Positions 34,257-43,341 of a DNA stretch of 64,000 bases are shown piece after piece; position 1 is the first letter of the stretch; every line of letters starts with the position of its first letter. The stretch is from Opitutaceae bacterium (lineage in GTDB: Bacteria > Verrucomicrobiota > Verrucomicrobiia > Opitutales > Opitutaceae): NCBI GenBank assembly GCA_003151515.1, contig PLXS01000041.1:62001-126000 (forward strand), read 5' to 3'. The translations under genes were made by a program, and so were the position numbers. The notes below the pieces were generated by a model. That model saw only the letters and a list, made by a program, of their open reading frames with translations. It was not told the origin of the DNA and ran no database searches.

Positions 34257-35404
34257 CGTAGCGCCTCCGAGAGCCCGGGGCTCTTGGCGGCCGCGCTGGC
34301 CGGCAGGTGGCGGAGGACGTGGCCGGCGATGGCGCGGGCGGCGTCTGGGCGCGCGAGGGCCTGCAGCGCCCGGTTCCATCCGCACCACGTGCGCCCGCCC
34401 TGGTCAAACGCGCCCCGCAGGGTGTCGACGACCTCGGCCGGCGTCCTTGCCAGCGCGCCCGCGCGGTGGCGCAGCAGCAGCTCGCAGTTGCCCTCCTCCT
34501 GGCCGGGGACCACCTGGTTAACCACCATGGGGCAGCGGGCGGCGATCGCCTCCTGCGTGGTCGCGCCGCCCGCCTTGCTGACAACCACGTGATGCGTCAT
34601 CAGAAGCCTGGGTATCTGGTCCGTCCAGCCGAGGATCGAGGCCGGGCGGGCCCTTTGGGAGGCGACTGACGAAAGGGTCCTTCTGAGCGACTCGTCGCGC
34701 CCCACGGCGCAGGTGACCTCCCAGGCGTCCTCCGCGAGCAGGCTCCTCGCCGTCGCCTCGGCGTTCTGCGTCCCGGAGTTGATGATGTAGAGTATCCTCG
34801 GGGCCGCGCCCGCGGCGAGGTCGGGGCGCGCGAGGATCCCGTCGTTTCGGCGGAAGAAGGACGTCACGGGGAACCCCGTGACGTGGATGCGCGCGGGGTC
34901 GACCCCCGCCGCCCGCATGACCTCGGCCGAATCCTGGTTCGGGACGAACCATCCGTCGCAGCCCGGCCGCCACCAGATCGAGTTGATGCTTATCGAGTCG
35001 GTGACGACGTTGTAGTGCGGGGCGCCGTAGCGCCCGAGGCGCGCCAGCCTCTGCAGCATGGCCGCATAGGCCGGGAACGTGCTGCAGACTGCGGCCGGCT
35101 GCTCGCGCGCGATCACCTCCTCGAGCACCCGCGACTGCGCCCGGAGCAGCGTCGTGCTGCGCCTCGCGAATCCGGGGCTGTCCATCCAGGCGTACACCCG
35201 CCGCCACAGCCTTGGTGTGCCGTTTATCGCGGCCAGGTAGGAGCGGCGAACGAGGGAGTTGAGCCTGGGGCACGAGAGGGCGAACACGTCGACCACCAGG
35301 GCCGTTCCCGGCGTCTCCTCGTTGAACGCAGCCTCCAGGGCGCGAGCCGCGGCGTTATGGCCCTCACCATAGCTCGCGGTCATGATGAGGATTCGCGGCT
35401 GCAT
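34253..35404 (-). CDS. MGDG synthase-like GT28 glycosyltransferase
   Basis: A 383-residue GT-B enzyme with the MGDG-synthase signature near its start (LIMTASYGEGHNAAARALE), an SIWWRPGCDGWFVPN segment, and a MurG-like nucleotide-sugar site (VSKAGGATTQEAIAARCPMV, then PGQEEGN). Such enzymes transfer a hexose to diacylglycerol, making membrane glycolipid. It starts 2 nt after the GT4 stop and overlaps the lipid kinase. It lies on the cytoplasmic membrane face in known relatives. Confidence 0.85.
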   Translation of the reverse strand: MQPRILIMTASYGEGHNAAARALEAAFNEETPGTALVVDVFALSCPRLNSLVRRSYLAAINGTPRLWRRVYAWMDSPGFARRSTTLLRAQSRVLEEVIAREQPAAVCSTFPAYAAMLQRLARLGRYGAPHYNVVTDSISINSIWWRPGCDGWFVPNQDSAEVMRAAGVDPARIHVTGFPVTSFFRRNDGILARPDLAAGAAPRILYIINSGTQNAEATARSLLAEDAWEVTCAVGRDESLRRTLSSVASQRARPASILGWTDQIPRLLMTHHVVVSKAGGATTQEAIAARCPMVVNQVVPGQEEGNCELLLRHRAGALARTPAEVVDTLRGAFDQGGRTWCGWNRALQALARPDAARAIAGHVLRHLPASAAAKSPGLSEALR

Positions 35405-35406
35405 GG

Positions 35407-36573
35407 TCACGCGATGGCCCGGGCCTCGCTCGCGGCCGTCCTGGCCAAGCCCGCCAGCGCCTCCAGGTCGCCCTCGAAGCGGGCTATCACCTTCTCCCAG
35501 GACTGAGCCTCGACCGCCTCGCGGGCGGCGGCTCGCAGCCGCTTCCTGAGCGGTTCGTCGGTCGCCAGCCGGACCGCCGCGGCGATGAGCCGTTCCGGCT
35601 CGCCGCGCGGCGCCGTGAGGCCGTTCTCGCCGTCCCTGATGAACATGCGCGCCGCCGCATAGTCGAATCCGGCCGCCGCCAGCCCGCTCGCCATGGCCTC
35701 CGTCAGGACGTTGCCGAAGGTCTCCGTCAGGCTGGCGTGGATGTAGATGTCCGCGGACGCGTAGTGCCTGCCGATCTCCTCGCGCGGGAAGAAGCCGGCG
35801 AAGACGAAGCCGGGGTGCTTCCTTTTGAGGGAGCGCTTGAGCGGCCCCTCTCCGGCGAGCACGAAGCGGCATGCCGGGTTCGCCTCGCGCATCGCGGCAT
35901 AGGCCCTGAACAGAAGCGGATAGTTCTTCTCGGCGGCCATCCTGCCGACATGGATGACCACGGGGTCGTCCGGGGCGGCGTTCCACTCGGCGCGCAGGGC
36001 GCTGGAGCGCCTCTCGGGCCCGAACTGGCGGGTGTCGACCCCGCGGGAAAGCACCGCCAGGTTCCTGAAGCCCGCGCGCTCCAGCTCCGCGCACAGCTCA
36101 ACGGTGGGCGCGAATGTCCTCAGCGTCTGGTTGTGCACGTACCTAAGCCATGCGAGGGCCATGCTCTTGAAGAGCGACGCCCTGTAGTGCTTCGCATATG
36201 CGTGGAAGTTGGTGTGGAAGCTCGAGGTTACGGGGATCCCGAGCGACCTCGCGGCCCTGACCGCCGACAGCCCCAGGGGCCCCTCTGTCGCCACGTGGAC
36301 CAGGTCCGGGCGGTCGGCCGTCCACGCGCGCCGCAGCCTGCGTCCGGCGGGAAGCCCCATCCGCAGGAGGGGATAGCCGGGCAAAGGCAGCCCCGGCATG
36401 GCGACCTGCCAATAGCCGGCGCTATCCCGGGCCTCCGAAAGCTCCGGCCTCCACGGCCTGTAAATTGCAACCGAATGTCCGCGCCTTCCCAGCTCCTCGG
36501 CTATCACGCCAAAGGTCATCGCGACGCCGTTGATCTCCGGCAGGAATGTCTCGGTGACTATCGCGAGTTTCAC
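35407..36573 (-). CDS. GT4-family glycosyltransferase
   Basis: A 388-residue GT-B protein with N-terminal TETFLPEINGVAMTF, a central HVGRMAAEKNYPLLFRA and the GT4 donor motif SLTETFGNVLTEAMASGL (EX7E type). It resembles alpha-mannosyl- or glucosyltransferases acting on phosphatidylinositol or diacylglycerol glycolipids. As the first gene of the operon it may supply the second sugar or an alternative head group. The donor sugar cannot be told from sequence alone. Confidence 0.85.
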   Translation of the reverse strand: MKLAIVTETFLPEINGVAMTFGVIAEELGRRGHSVAIYRPWRPELSEARDSAGYWQVAMPGLPLPGYPLLRMGLPAGRRLRRAWTADRPDLVHVATEGPLGLSAVRAARSLGIPVTSSFHTNFHAYAKHYRASLFKSMALAWLRYVHNQTLRTFAPTVELCAELERAGFRNLAVLSRGVDTRQFGPERRSSALRAEWNAAPDDPVVIHVGRMAAEKNYPLLFRAYAAMREANPACRFVLAGEGPLKRSLKRKHPGFVFAGFFPREEIGRHYASADIYIHASLTETFGNVLTEAMASGLAAAGFDYAAARMFIRDGENGLTAPRGEPERLIAAAVRLATDEPLRKRLRAAAREAVEAQSWEKVIARFEGDLEALAGLARTAASEARAIA

Positions 36574-36635
36574 GGAATGCGTGGTTTACGCATTCCAGTG
36601 TGGGTCCGACGCGTGCCGTTAATGTGTCGGGCCGG

Positions 36636-37508
36636 TTACGATTTGGACAAGTCCGCGCCCGGCGCAGCCGCCGGAATGGCGACGCACTGGTAGAGCACGC
36701 GCCCCCCGGCAAAGGTCGTCGAACCCGACACGACGAGCTGGAGGCGGCCGAACGAGAACGGCGCGCCGGCCGAAAGCTTCTGCGCGAGCCCCTGGTCCCT
36801 CTCGAGCGCCGCGACCCACTCGGCTTCCGGCGCAAGGACAATGGGCGCGCCGGGAGGGGCCAGCAGGATGGAGAAGACGAGGACCGGCCCGGCGGGGGGG
36901 CCGACGGGCGCCGCCGGCACCGCGGCCATGCCAGAGGCGGCTCCGGCCGGGGCGGGAGCCCCGGGCGCGGCCTCCGGGGCCTGCGCGTGGCGCACCTCGA
37001 GCTTGATCATGCGCGCGACGGACTCGGGTCCCGCGTCGCCCAGGACCGAGCTCACCCAGTCCAGCAGGAGGTTGCGCACCGCGTTCAGGTCGCTGGCCTT
37101 GGCGATCGGCTCGATGCCTCCGCTCTTGCGGATGGCCTTCACGAGCGTCGATACTTCCTTCAGGTAGACGTTCTTCTGCGCGCCCGGGATGTAGTACATC
37201 ACCACGAGGTGCACGGGGCTCCCGTCGGGGGAATCGTACGCAATCCCGAGGGACGACCAGCCTATGGCGCAGAAGAGCTCGCCCTCCTCGCGGCGCCCGC
37301 GCACGTGCGGCACCGCCACGCCGAGCCCGATGCCGGTGTTGCACTCCTTCTCCCGCGCCGTGATCTCCTCGCCCGCGTCGAGGCCGGACTCCATGTTCGG
37401 GTTCGCGTCCAGGATCCTCGCCAGGAACCCGAGCACGCGCTCCTTGGAGGCCCCCTCGGGCAGTTCAAATAGGCGTCCGTCCTGCAGGGCGGTGAGAATG
37501 CTGCGCAT
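36636..37508 (-). CDS. PTS EIIA-Ntr-like regulatory protein
   Basis: A 290-residue protein whose first ~155 residues are a PTS EIIA type-2 (PtsN-like) domain with the phospho-acceptor in GVAVPHVRG (His68). A Pro/Ala linker and about 100 further residues with no recognised fold follow. No sugar permease or EIIB is nearby, which suggests regulation rather than sugar uptake. It starts 12 nt after the Mg2+ ATPase stop, so the two are probably co-transcribed; EIIA-Ntr proteins are known to regulate cation transport systems such as K+ uptake. Confidence 0.82.
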   Translation of the reverse strand: MRSILTALQDGRLFELPEGASKERVLGFLARILDANPNMESGLDAGEEITAREKECNTGIGLGVAVPHVRGRREEGELFCAIGWSSLGIAYDSPDGSPVHLVVMYYIPGAQKNVYLKEVSTLVKAIRKSGGIEPIAKASDLNAVRNLLLDWVSSVLGDAGPESVARMIKLEVRHAQAPEAAPGAPAPAGAASGMAAVPAAPVGPPAGPVLVFSILLAPPGAPIVLAPEAEWVAALERDQGLAQKLSAGAPFSFGRLQLVVSGSTTFAGGRVLYQCVAIPAAAPGADLSKS

Positions 37509-37520
37509 GGATCAGTCGGT

Positions 37521-40139
37521 TCAGTCCGTTCCGAAGTGTTTGTAGAACCACGTTTTCACGAGGTGCGTGAGGACGCAATAGGTCAGTGAGAACAGGGCGA
37601 GCCAAAGGAAGAATGTCCCGGGCAGCGGGTAAAGGCCAATGAAGTGGCCCAGCGAGGAGTAGGGCAGCCACGTGCCGATCGCCATGATGCCCATCGTGGT
37701 CAGGAGCATCGGCCTGCTGGCGCAGCTCTGGATGAAGGGAATGCGCCGCGTGCGGATGATGTGTACGATGAGGGTCTGCGTGAATATGGACTCCACGAAC
37801 CACGCGCTGTGAAACATCTGCTCCAGATGCGCCTTGTCGGCATCGGGCGTCGACGAGAGGCCGAACGCCGCGCAGTTAAAGCCGTAGAGCATCAGGAACC
37901 AGGTCGCGTAGTCGAAGATCGAGCTAATGGGCCCCACGAACACCATGAAGTTCTGGATGCTCTTGATGTTCCAGCGGCGCGGCTTGTCCAGGTACTCCTG
38001 GTCCACGTTGTCGAGCGGTATGCCCACCTGCGAGAAGTCGTAGAGCAGGTTGTTCACGAGGATCTGCACGGGAAGCATCGGCAGCAGGTCCCTGGGGAGC
38101 ACGAACGCGGAGCCGAGCATGCTGAACATGTTCCCGAAGTTCGAGCTGGCGCCCATCTTGATGTACTTGATGATGTTTCCGAAGACCTTCCTTCCCTCGA
38201 CGATGCCGTCCTCGAGCACGAGCAGGCTCTTCTCGAGCAGGATGATGTCGGCGGACTCCTTGGCGACGTCGACGGCCGTGTCCACGGATATGCCGACGTC
38301 TGCCGCCTTCATGGCTAGGACGTCGTTGATCCCGTCCCCCATGAAGCCCACCACGTGGCCCAGGCCGCGCAGGGTCTTGATCACCTTCTCCTTCTGGTCG
38401 GGGGTCAGGCGCGCGAGGACGTTCGCCTCGAAGACCTCGCGGGCGAATCCGGCCTCGTCGAGGGCGGCAAGCTGGGGCCCCGTCATGATCTTCGTTATCT
38501 GCATGCCGACGTCGTTGCAGACCTTGCGCGTGACGAGCTCGTTGTCGCCGGTCAGTATCTTGACCGTGACGCCCGAGCGCCCGAGGGCCTCTATCGCGCG
38601 GGCCGACGTGTCCTTGGGCGGGTCGAAGAAGGCGATGTAGCCAAGGAGGATGAGCTCGGACTCGTCCGTCACGGAGAACACGGACTTCGTGCGGTCGAAC
38701 TCCCGGTAGGCGATCGCGAGGACCCGGTACCCGTCGGCGCTCAGGGTGCGGTACTCGTCCAAGAGGTCGTCGCGGATGAGCTGGATCAGGGGGTTGATGT
38801 CCTCGTCGACCTGGTAGTTGACGCAGGCCGCGCTCACCTCCTCGACCGCGCCCTTGCAGATCAGCACATGGCGGTCCTCGTAGTCGATCACGACCGACAT
38901 CCTGCGCCGCTTGAAGTCGAACGGGATCTCGTCGACCTTCCTGCAGTTGCGCTCCACGTCGAGGTCGCTGTGCGCGAGTATCGCGCGGTCGAGGAGGTTG
39001 CGCAGCCCGGTCTGGTAGAAGCTGTTCATGTACGCGTAGCGCAGGACGTCCTCGCTCACGCGGTTGGTCACGTCCACGTAGCGCTCGAGCACGACGTGGT
39101 CCTGCGTGAGCGTCCCGGTCTTGTCGGTGCACAGGACGTCCATCGCGCCGAAGTTCTGGATGGCGTGAAGGTGCTTAACGATCACCTTCTTTCGCGACAT
39201 CATGAGCGCGCCCTTGGAGAGGCAGACGGTCATGATCATCGGGAGCATCTCCGGGGTGAGGCCGACCGCCACCGACAGGCCGAAGAGCATCGCCTCGATC
39301 CAGTTGTGGTCGCGTAGCCCGTAGACCAGGAACACGATCGAGACCATGACGATCATGAACCGGATCATCAGCCAGGTGAAACCCTGCACCCCGCGGTCGA
39401 AGCTCGTCGGGTCGCGCTTGGAGAGGAGCTTCTCTGCAAGCGAGCCGAAGAAGGTCCGGGCGCCGGTGGCGAGGACGACCGTGCGGGCCGAGCCGCTCAA
39501 GACATTGCTCCCCATGAAGCACGCATTGGTGCATTCAAAGGCCGCCTTGCCCGCCTGGCTGGTTTCGGGGCCCTTCTCGACCGGCATGGACTCGCCGGTG
39601 AGGGCGGACTGGCTCACGAAGAAGTCCTTCGCCGAGAGGACCCGCACGTCCGCCGGGATCAGGCTGCCCGCGGCGAGCACCACGACATCCCCGGGAACCA
39701 CGTCCTCGAGGAGGACGTCGACCTCCTTGCCGTCCCTCACCACGGTCACCGTGGTGCGCACCATCTTCTGGAGCTTCTCCACCGCGCGCGACGAGCGCGC
39801 CTCCTGGAAATACGAGAGGAAGACGCTCAGGAAAACCATGCCGCCGACCACGCTCGTGGACCCGTAATCGCCCGTGAGGAAGAGAACAATCGCGATGATC
39901 AGCAACTGGATGACGAGTGGGTTCTTGCAGCGGTGCAGGAGGTCCATCACGATCGAGGCTCGGCCGCTGCTTGCGATGGCGTTGGGCCCGAATTCCTCCA
40001 GCCGCGCCGCGGCGGTCTCGGAGGAGAGGCCCCCTGCGGAGGCGCCTATCTTCGCAAGAAGCTCGGCCTCGGGCATCGCGTACAGGGCGGCATCCACCGA
40101 ACCCTCCTTGCCGTTCACGGACTTGGCGTTTGTGGCCAT
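37521..40139 (-). CDS. mgtA: Mg2+-importing P-type ATPase
   Basis: An 872-residue P3B-type ATPase. It has an N-terminal actuator region (ALTGES), phosphorylation motif DKTGTLTQ (Asp339), nucleotide domain, MGDGINDVLAMKAADVGISV, then a C-terminal membrane domain with ASSNFGNMFSMLGSA, typical of MgtA/MgtB. It imports Mg2+ in known relatives. The frame is open to 40175, but MATNAKS at 40139 is the more likely start. It leads an operon with the EIIA-like gene. Confidence 0.93.
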   Translation of the reverse strand: MATNAKSVNGKEGSVDAALYAMPEAELLAKIGASAGGLSSETAAARLEEFGPNAIASSGRASIVMDLLHRCKNPLVIQLLIIAIVLFLTGDYGSTSVVGGMVFLSVFLSYFQEARSSRAVEKLQKMVRTTVTVVRDGKEVDVLLEDVVPGDVVVLAAGSLIPADVRVLSAKDFFVSQSALTGESMPVEKGPETSQAGKAAFECTNACFMGSNVLSGSARTVVLATGARTFFGSLAEKLLSKRDPTSFDRGVQGFTWLMIRFMIVMVSIVFLVYGLRDHNWIEAMLFGLSVAVGLTPEMLPMIMTVCLSKGALMMSRKKVIVKHLHAIQNFGAMDVLCTDKTGTLTQDHVVLERYVDVTNRVSEDVLRYAYMNSFYQTGLRNLLDRAILAHSDLDVERNCRKVDEIPFDFKRRRMSVVIDYEDRHVLICKGAVEEVSAACVNYQVDEDINPLIQLIRDDLLDEYRTLSADGYRVLAIAYREFDRTKSVFSVTDESELILLGYIAFFDPPKDTSARAIEALGRSGVTVKILTGDNELVTRKVCNDVGMQITKIMTGPQLAALDEAGFAREVFEANVLARLTPDQKEKVIKTLRGLGHVVGFMGDGINDVLAMKAADVGISVDTAVDVAKESADIILLEKSLLVLEDGIVEGRKVFGNIIKYIKMGASSNFGNMFSMLGSAFVLPRDLLPMLPVQILVNNLLYDFSQVGIPLDNVDQEYLDKPRRWNIKSIQNFMVFVGPISSIFDYATWFLMLYGFNCAAFGLSSTPDADKAHLEQMFHSAWFVESIFTQTLIVHIIRTRRIPFIQSCASRPMLLTTMGIMAIGTWLPYSSLGHFIGLYPLPGTFFLWLALFSLTYCVLTHLVKTWFYKHFGTD

Positions 40140-40520
40140 TATGGATTGAGCATGCGCCTGCCCGGGGGTGGGCAAGCCCGATTCTCGGGCTCAGCGCAAA
40201 TTTCACATGCAGCGATGGACACGGGCCTTGCCATCGCGCCGGGCCTTCGGGCCCACCCCCGGGCGGGCGCCCCGTGCGGATCGCGCGGGGCCCGGCCTCC
40301 AAACGCGGCGTTTGGCAGCATCCCGGGCGCAAATGCCCGTTTCGCACCCATGTGCGCCCCGACCGGCTTGCAAGGGTTGGTCATGGTCTCGGACGAGCAA
40401 CGGCAACCCCCTTGGGAGGGGGGCGCAAGCCGCAAAAGCCGCCGCAGCCCGAGTTTTCCAGTAGCGAGAAAACTATTGCACGCGATCGGCCATGCTCTCT
40501 ACGTTAAACCTTTTAGGTAA
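40140..40520. promoter_or_regulatory. 381-bp divergent intergenic region with possible structured mgtA leader
   Basis: This very GC-rich gap separates mgtA (minus) from the SNF2 gene (plus). On the minus strand, AGCCCGA and TCGGGCT (about 40175-40192) form a perfect 7-bp hairpin about 40 nt before the mgtA start; a CCCCC/GGGGG stem lies near 40407-40424. I do not recognise the conserved M-box elements, so no riboswitch is assigned. Several short open frames on both strands here lack coding character. Confidence 0.4.
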
Positions 40521-43133
40521 ATGCAAACCCACGGTCCGAAAAGGGTCTACACGCCTCATTCACTGGAATGCTGGTTCGACCTCCTAGCGGACGACTGGTC
40601 CGAGACCTTTACGTCCAGCCAACTGGACGAGGGCAGACGCATCTACCGGAACGGGGAGGTGAGGGAGCTGGAGCTCACGGATCGCGACGCCATCATCCAC
40701 CGGCGCATCGAGAAGAAGGACGAGTACGCCGTGATCGAGTGGAACTCGGGAATGCTCGCCGTGCGCTCGTCGATGACTGACAGGGAAATCGCGCATGCGC
40801 TTGCGGTAGCGGGACTTCACGAGATCGAGGAGCTCGTCGCCGACGAGATCTCGCCGCTGCCGGCGGATCCGGAGACGATCGGCGCGCCCCAGACGGGCGG
40901 CTCCGCGAATGGCACCAATGGTTCAAACGGCGCAAACGGCGCCAACGGGGCGAACGGCAAGTCAGGTGCAGTAGTCGGGCCGCCGAGAAGCGCCCCGCTG
41001 GCGCGGATAAACGGCCCCTCGCGCCCCCTGCAGCTCGTTTTCAAGATCAGGACCTCGGGCCTCGCCTTCCAGGCCTACTGGATCGAGCCGGACAAGAAGA
41101 CGCGCAACCCGGCGCTCGGGCCCGAGGCCCACGCGGGCAACAACGGGCACGTGTCGTCCGGTGAGCGGGCGAAGCTGATCGGGCTGGCCGCGTACGCGCG
41201 CAAGGCGCATTTCCAGTACGCGCAGGACACGGGCGTCTACCTCATGGAGTCCCTTGTTGAGATCCCGAATTTCCTGAAGGTGACCCTGCCGCTCTGGACG
41301 CGGGTGTTCTCGATAGAGCTCGACGAGAAGACGGCCAACCTGCTCAAGGGCACCCGCAGCGTCGAGATCGAGGCCGTGGCCGAGCGCGCGCAGGGCGAGG
41401 ACGGCCTGAACCTTCGCTGGATATTCCGGGCCGGGGAGCGGATGCTCACGGACTCCGAGGTGAACGCCCTGCTCAAGCGCGGCGGCCAGCCCGTGATCCT
41501 GCCCAACCTCGGCATCGTGGCCCTCTCGGCCGACAAGTGGGAGTCCTACAGCTCGTGGCGGCGCAACCTCGCGGAGACCAAGGAGGGCGGGGGGGCCCTC
41601 CTGCAGTACCTCATATTCTCGCTGTTCAACGACGCGCGCCTGAAGCTGACGCTCTCCCCGGAGATGGAGGCATGGCGCCAGCGCGTCCTCGCCCCCTCGG
41701 AGACGCCCCATGAGCTGCCCCCGATCCTGCGCCCGTACCAGCGCCGGGGCGTCGAGTGGATGCACCACCTCTGCGAGGTCGACTGCCACGGGCTTCTCGC
41801 CGACGAGATGGGCCTAGGAAAGACGCTGCAGGTCCTGGCCCTCCTGGCCGTCAGGCCGCTCCAGGAGGAGCGCCCGAGCCTGATCGTCTGCCCGGCAAGC
41901 GTTGTGCCGGTCTGGCGCGAGGAGATCGCCAAGTTCTTCCCCGACATCCAGTCCGACGTCCTCAAGACCGGCAATGACTTCTCGAGCCACAAGGGCCCGC
42001 TCATCTGGCTGTGCAGCTACACGCAGCTGCGCAAGCACCGCGGGCTCCTGGACAGCGTTGACTTCTCGTACGCCGTTCTCGACGAGGGCCAGTTCATCAA
42101 GAACCCGGACGCCAAGGTGACGCAGACCTGCTTCGCGGTCCGCGCGCGCCACAGGATGGTGCTGACGGGAACGCCCCTGGAGAACCGCCAGCTCGACCTC
42201 TGGAGCATCTTCCGCTTCCTGCTGCCGGGCCTCCTGGGCTCGCGCTCCTCGTTTGAGAATGCGCTCAGCGCCGACCGCGAGGGGACGCTGGCGAGGCTGC
42301 GGGCGCAGCTTGCCCCCTTCGTCCTGCGAAGGACGAAGAAGGAGGTCGCCCAGGAGCTGCCCCAGAAGGTGGAGATAGACCTCATCTGCCCGCTCACCGA
42401 CGTGCAGCGCGCCGAGTACGCCCGGATCTGCACCGAGGGCCTCGAGCGCCTCGGCGATGACGTCGGTTCGGCCATGCGCGAGAAGTCGTTCGGCTTTCTG
42501 GCGCTGCTGACGCGCCTGCGCCAGACCTGCTGCGACCCGGACATGCTGCCGTGGCTCAAGGCGCCCCTGACCGACTCGGGCAAGATAAACCTCCTGCTCG
42601 AGAAGCTGGCCGAGATTGTCGGCAGCGGCCACAAGGTCGTCATCTTCTCCCAGTTCGTGATGCTGCTTGATCGCGTCCGCGCGGCGCTCATCCAGAACTT
42701 CCCGGAGCTTCCCCGCTTCGAGCTCACGGGGATGACGCTCGACAGGCAGAAGCCCGTCCAGGCGTTCCAGGGCGCGGCCGGCGCCGCCGCCATGCTCGTC
42801 TCCTTGAAGGCGGCGGGGACGGGGATCACGCTGCACGCGGCCGACTACGTCTTCCTGCTCGACCCCTGGTGGAACCCCGCCGTCGAGGCGCAGGCGGTCG
42901 ACCGGGTTCACCGCATCGGCCAGACGAACACCGTGTTCGTCTACCGGATGGTGACCGCCGGCACCATCGAGGAGAGGATCCAGGCGCTCAAGGCGTCCAA
43001 GCGGGACCTGTTCGACCGCCTGGTGGGGGACCTGGGCGGGGACTTCGACCTGAGCCAGCACTTCTCGTCAATGAAGAGCCTCGTGCAGCTGACGGTGTCA
43101 TCGGAGCAGGAGGTCGCGGAGCCTGTGCCGTAG
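40521..43133 (+). CDS. SNF2-family helicase
   Basis: An 870-residue Swi2/Snf2 ATPase. The N-terminal ~330 residues are a family-specific region with a Gly/Asn repeat (NGTNGSNGANGANGANGK, about 132-150). The motor has motif I DEMGLGKT (428-435), motif II DEGQ, motif III TGTPLENRQLDLWSIF, and motifs V-VI near AAGTGITLHAAD and VDRVHRIGQ. Such enzymes translocate on DNA to remodel protein-DNA complexes; the bacterial role is usually unknown. The N-terminus lacks the Cys/His of a SWIM zinc finger. Its end overlaps a possible minus-strand ORF. Confidence 0.9.
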   Translation: MQTHGPKRVYTPHSLECWFDLLADDWSETFTSSQLDEGRRIYRNGEVRELELTDRDAIIHRRIEKKDEYAVIEWNSGMLAVRSSMTDREIAHALAVAGLHEIEELVADEISPLPADPETIGAPQTGGSANGTNGSNGANGANGANGKSGAVVGPPRSAPLARINGPSRPLQLVFKIRTSGLAFQAYWIEPDKKTRNPALGPEAHAGNNGHVSSGERAKLIGLAAYARKAHFQYAQDTGVYLMESLVEIPNFLKVTLPLWTRVFSIELDEKTANLLKGTRSVEIEAVAERAQGEDGLNLRWIFRAGERMLTDSEVNALLKRGGQPVILPNLGIVALSADKWESYSSWRRNLAETKEGGGALLQYLIFSLFNDARLKLTLSPEMEAWRQRVLAPSETPHELPPILRPYQRRGVEWMHHLCEVDCHGLLADEMGLGKTLQVLALLAVRPLQEERPSLIVCPASVVPVWREEIAKFFPDIQSDVLKTGNDFSSHKGPLIWLCSYTQLRKHRGLLDSVDFSYAVLDEGQFIKNPDAKVTQTCFAVRARHRMVLTGTPLENRQLDLWSIFRFLLPGLLGSRSSFENALSADREGTLARLRAQLAPFVLRRTKKEVAQELPQKVEIDLICPLTDVQRAEYARICTEGLERLGDDVGSAMREKSFGFLALLTRLRQTCCDPDMLPWLKAPLTDSGKINLLLEKLAEIVGSGHKVVIFSQFVMLLDRVRAALIQNFPELPRFELTGMTLDRQKPVQAFQGAAGAAAMLVSLKAAGTGITLHAADYVFLLDPWWNPAVEAQAVDRVHRIGQTNTVFVYRMVTAGTIEERIQALKASKRDLFDRLVGDLGGDFDLSQHFSSMKSLVQLTVSSEQEVAEPVP

Positions 43134-43341
43134 CGGCTCGGCGCGTGCGGCGCGCGGCCCCGGCGAGGGCGCGGTCCGCCTGGCGCAGCAGCATAAGAAG
43201 GGTCCAGGGAAGCGCGACCATGGCCGCCGCCCTCAAGGGGCCCGCAAGCGCGCTCGATGAGGCCGCGGCCAGCGAGAGGGCGGCAATGCAGAGCGCGAGC
43301 GCGGCGCGGACCGCTCCCCGGTGCGCTCCGGCGGGCCTCAT
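42988..43341 (-). CDS. Possible small membrane protein of the secretion operon
   Basis: An ATG at 43341 overlaps the SSB stop (ATGA), the same coupling used throughout this operon. The first ~55 residues form two hydrophobic segments (VRAALALCIAALSLAAASSS and LRAAAMVALPWTLLMLL) separated by an ALAGP turn. The frame then runs antisense into the last 146 nt of the SNF2 gene, giving 117 residues in total. Two-helix proteins with an N-terminal signal are typical of VirB2/TraA pilins or TraL-like subunits, but similarity is not evident and the long antisense overlap is a warning. Confidence 0.4.
   Translation of the reverse strand: MRPAGAHRGAVRAALALCIAALSLAAASSSALAGPLRAAAMVALPWTLLMLLRQADRALAGAARRTRRAATAQAPRPPAPMTPSAARGSSLTRSAGSGRSPRPGPPPGGRTGPAWTP

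Noticed and set aside
34257-36094. Upstream extensions of the lipid kinase and MGDG-synthase-like frames
   Set aside because: They run over the preceding glycosyltransferase genes in a different frame and look like shadow sequence; family N-termini begin at 34256 and 35404.
40140-40520. Mg2+ M-box riboswitch upstream of mgtA
   Set aside because: The conserved M-box sequence elements could not be found by eye; only generic GC-rich hairpins are visible.
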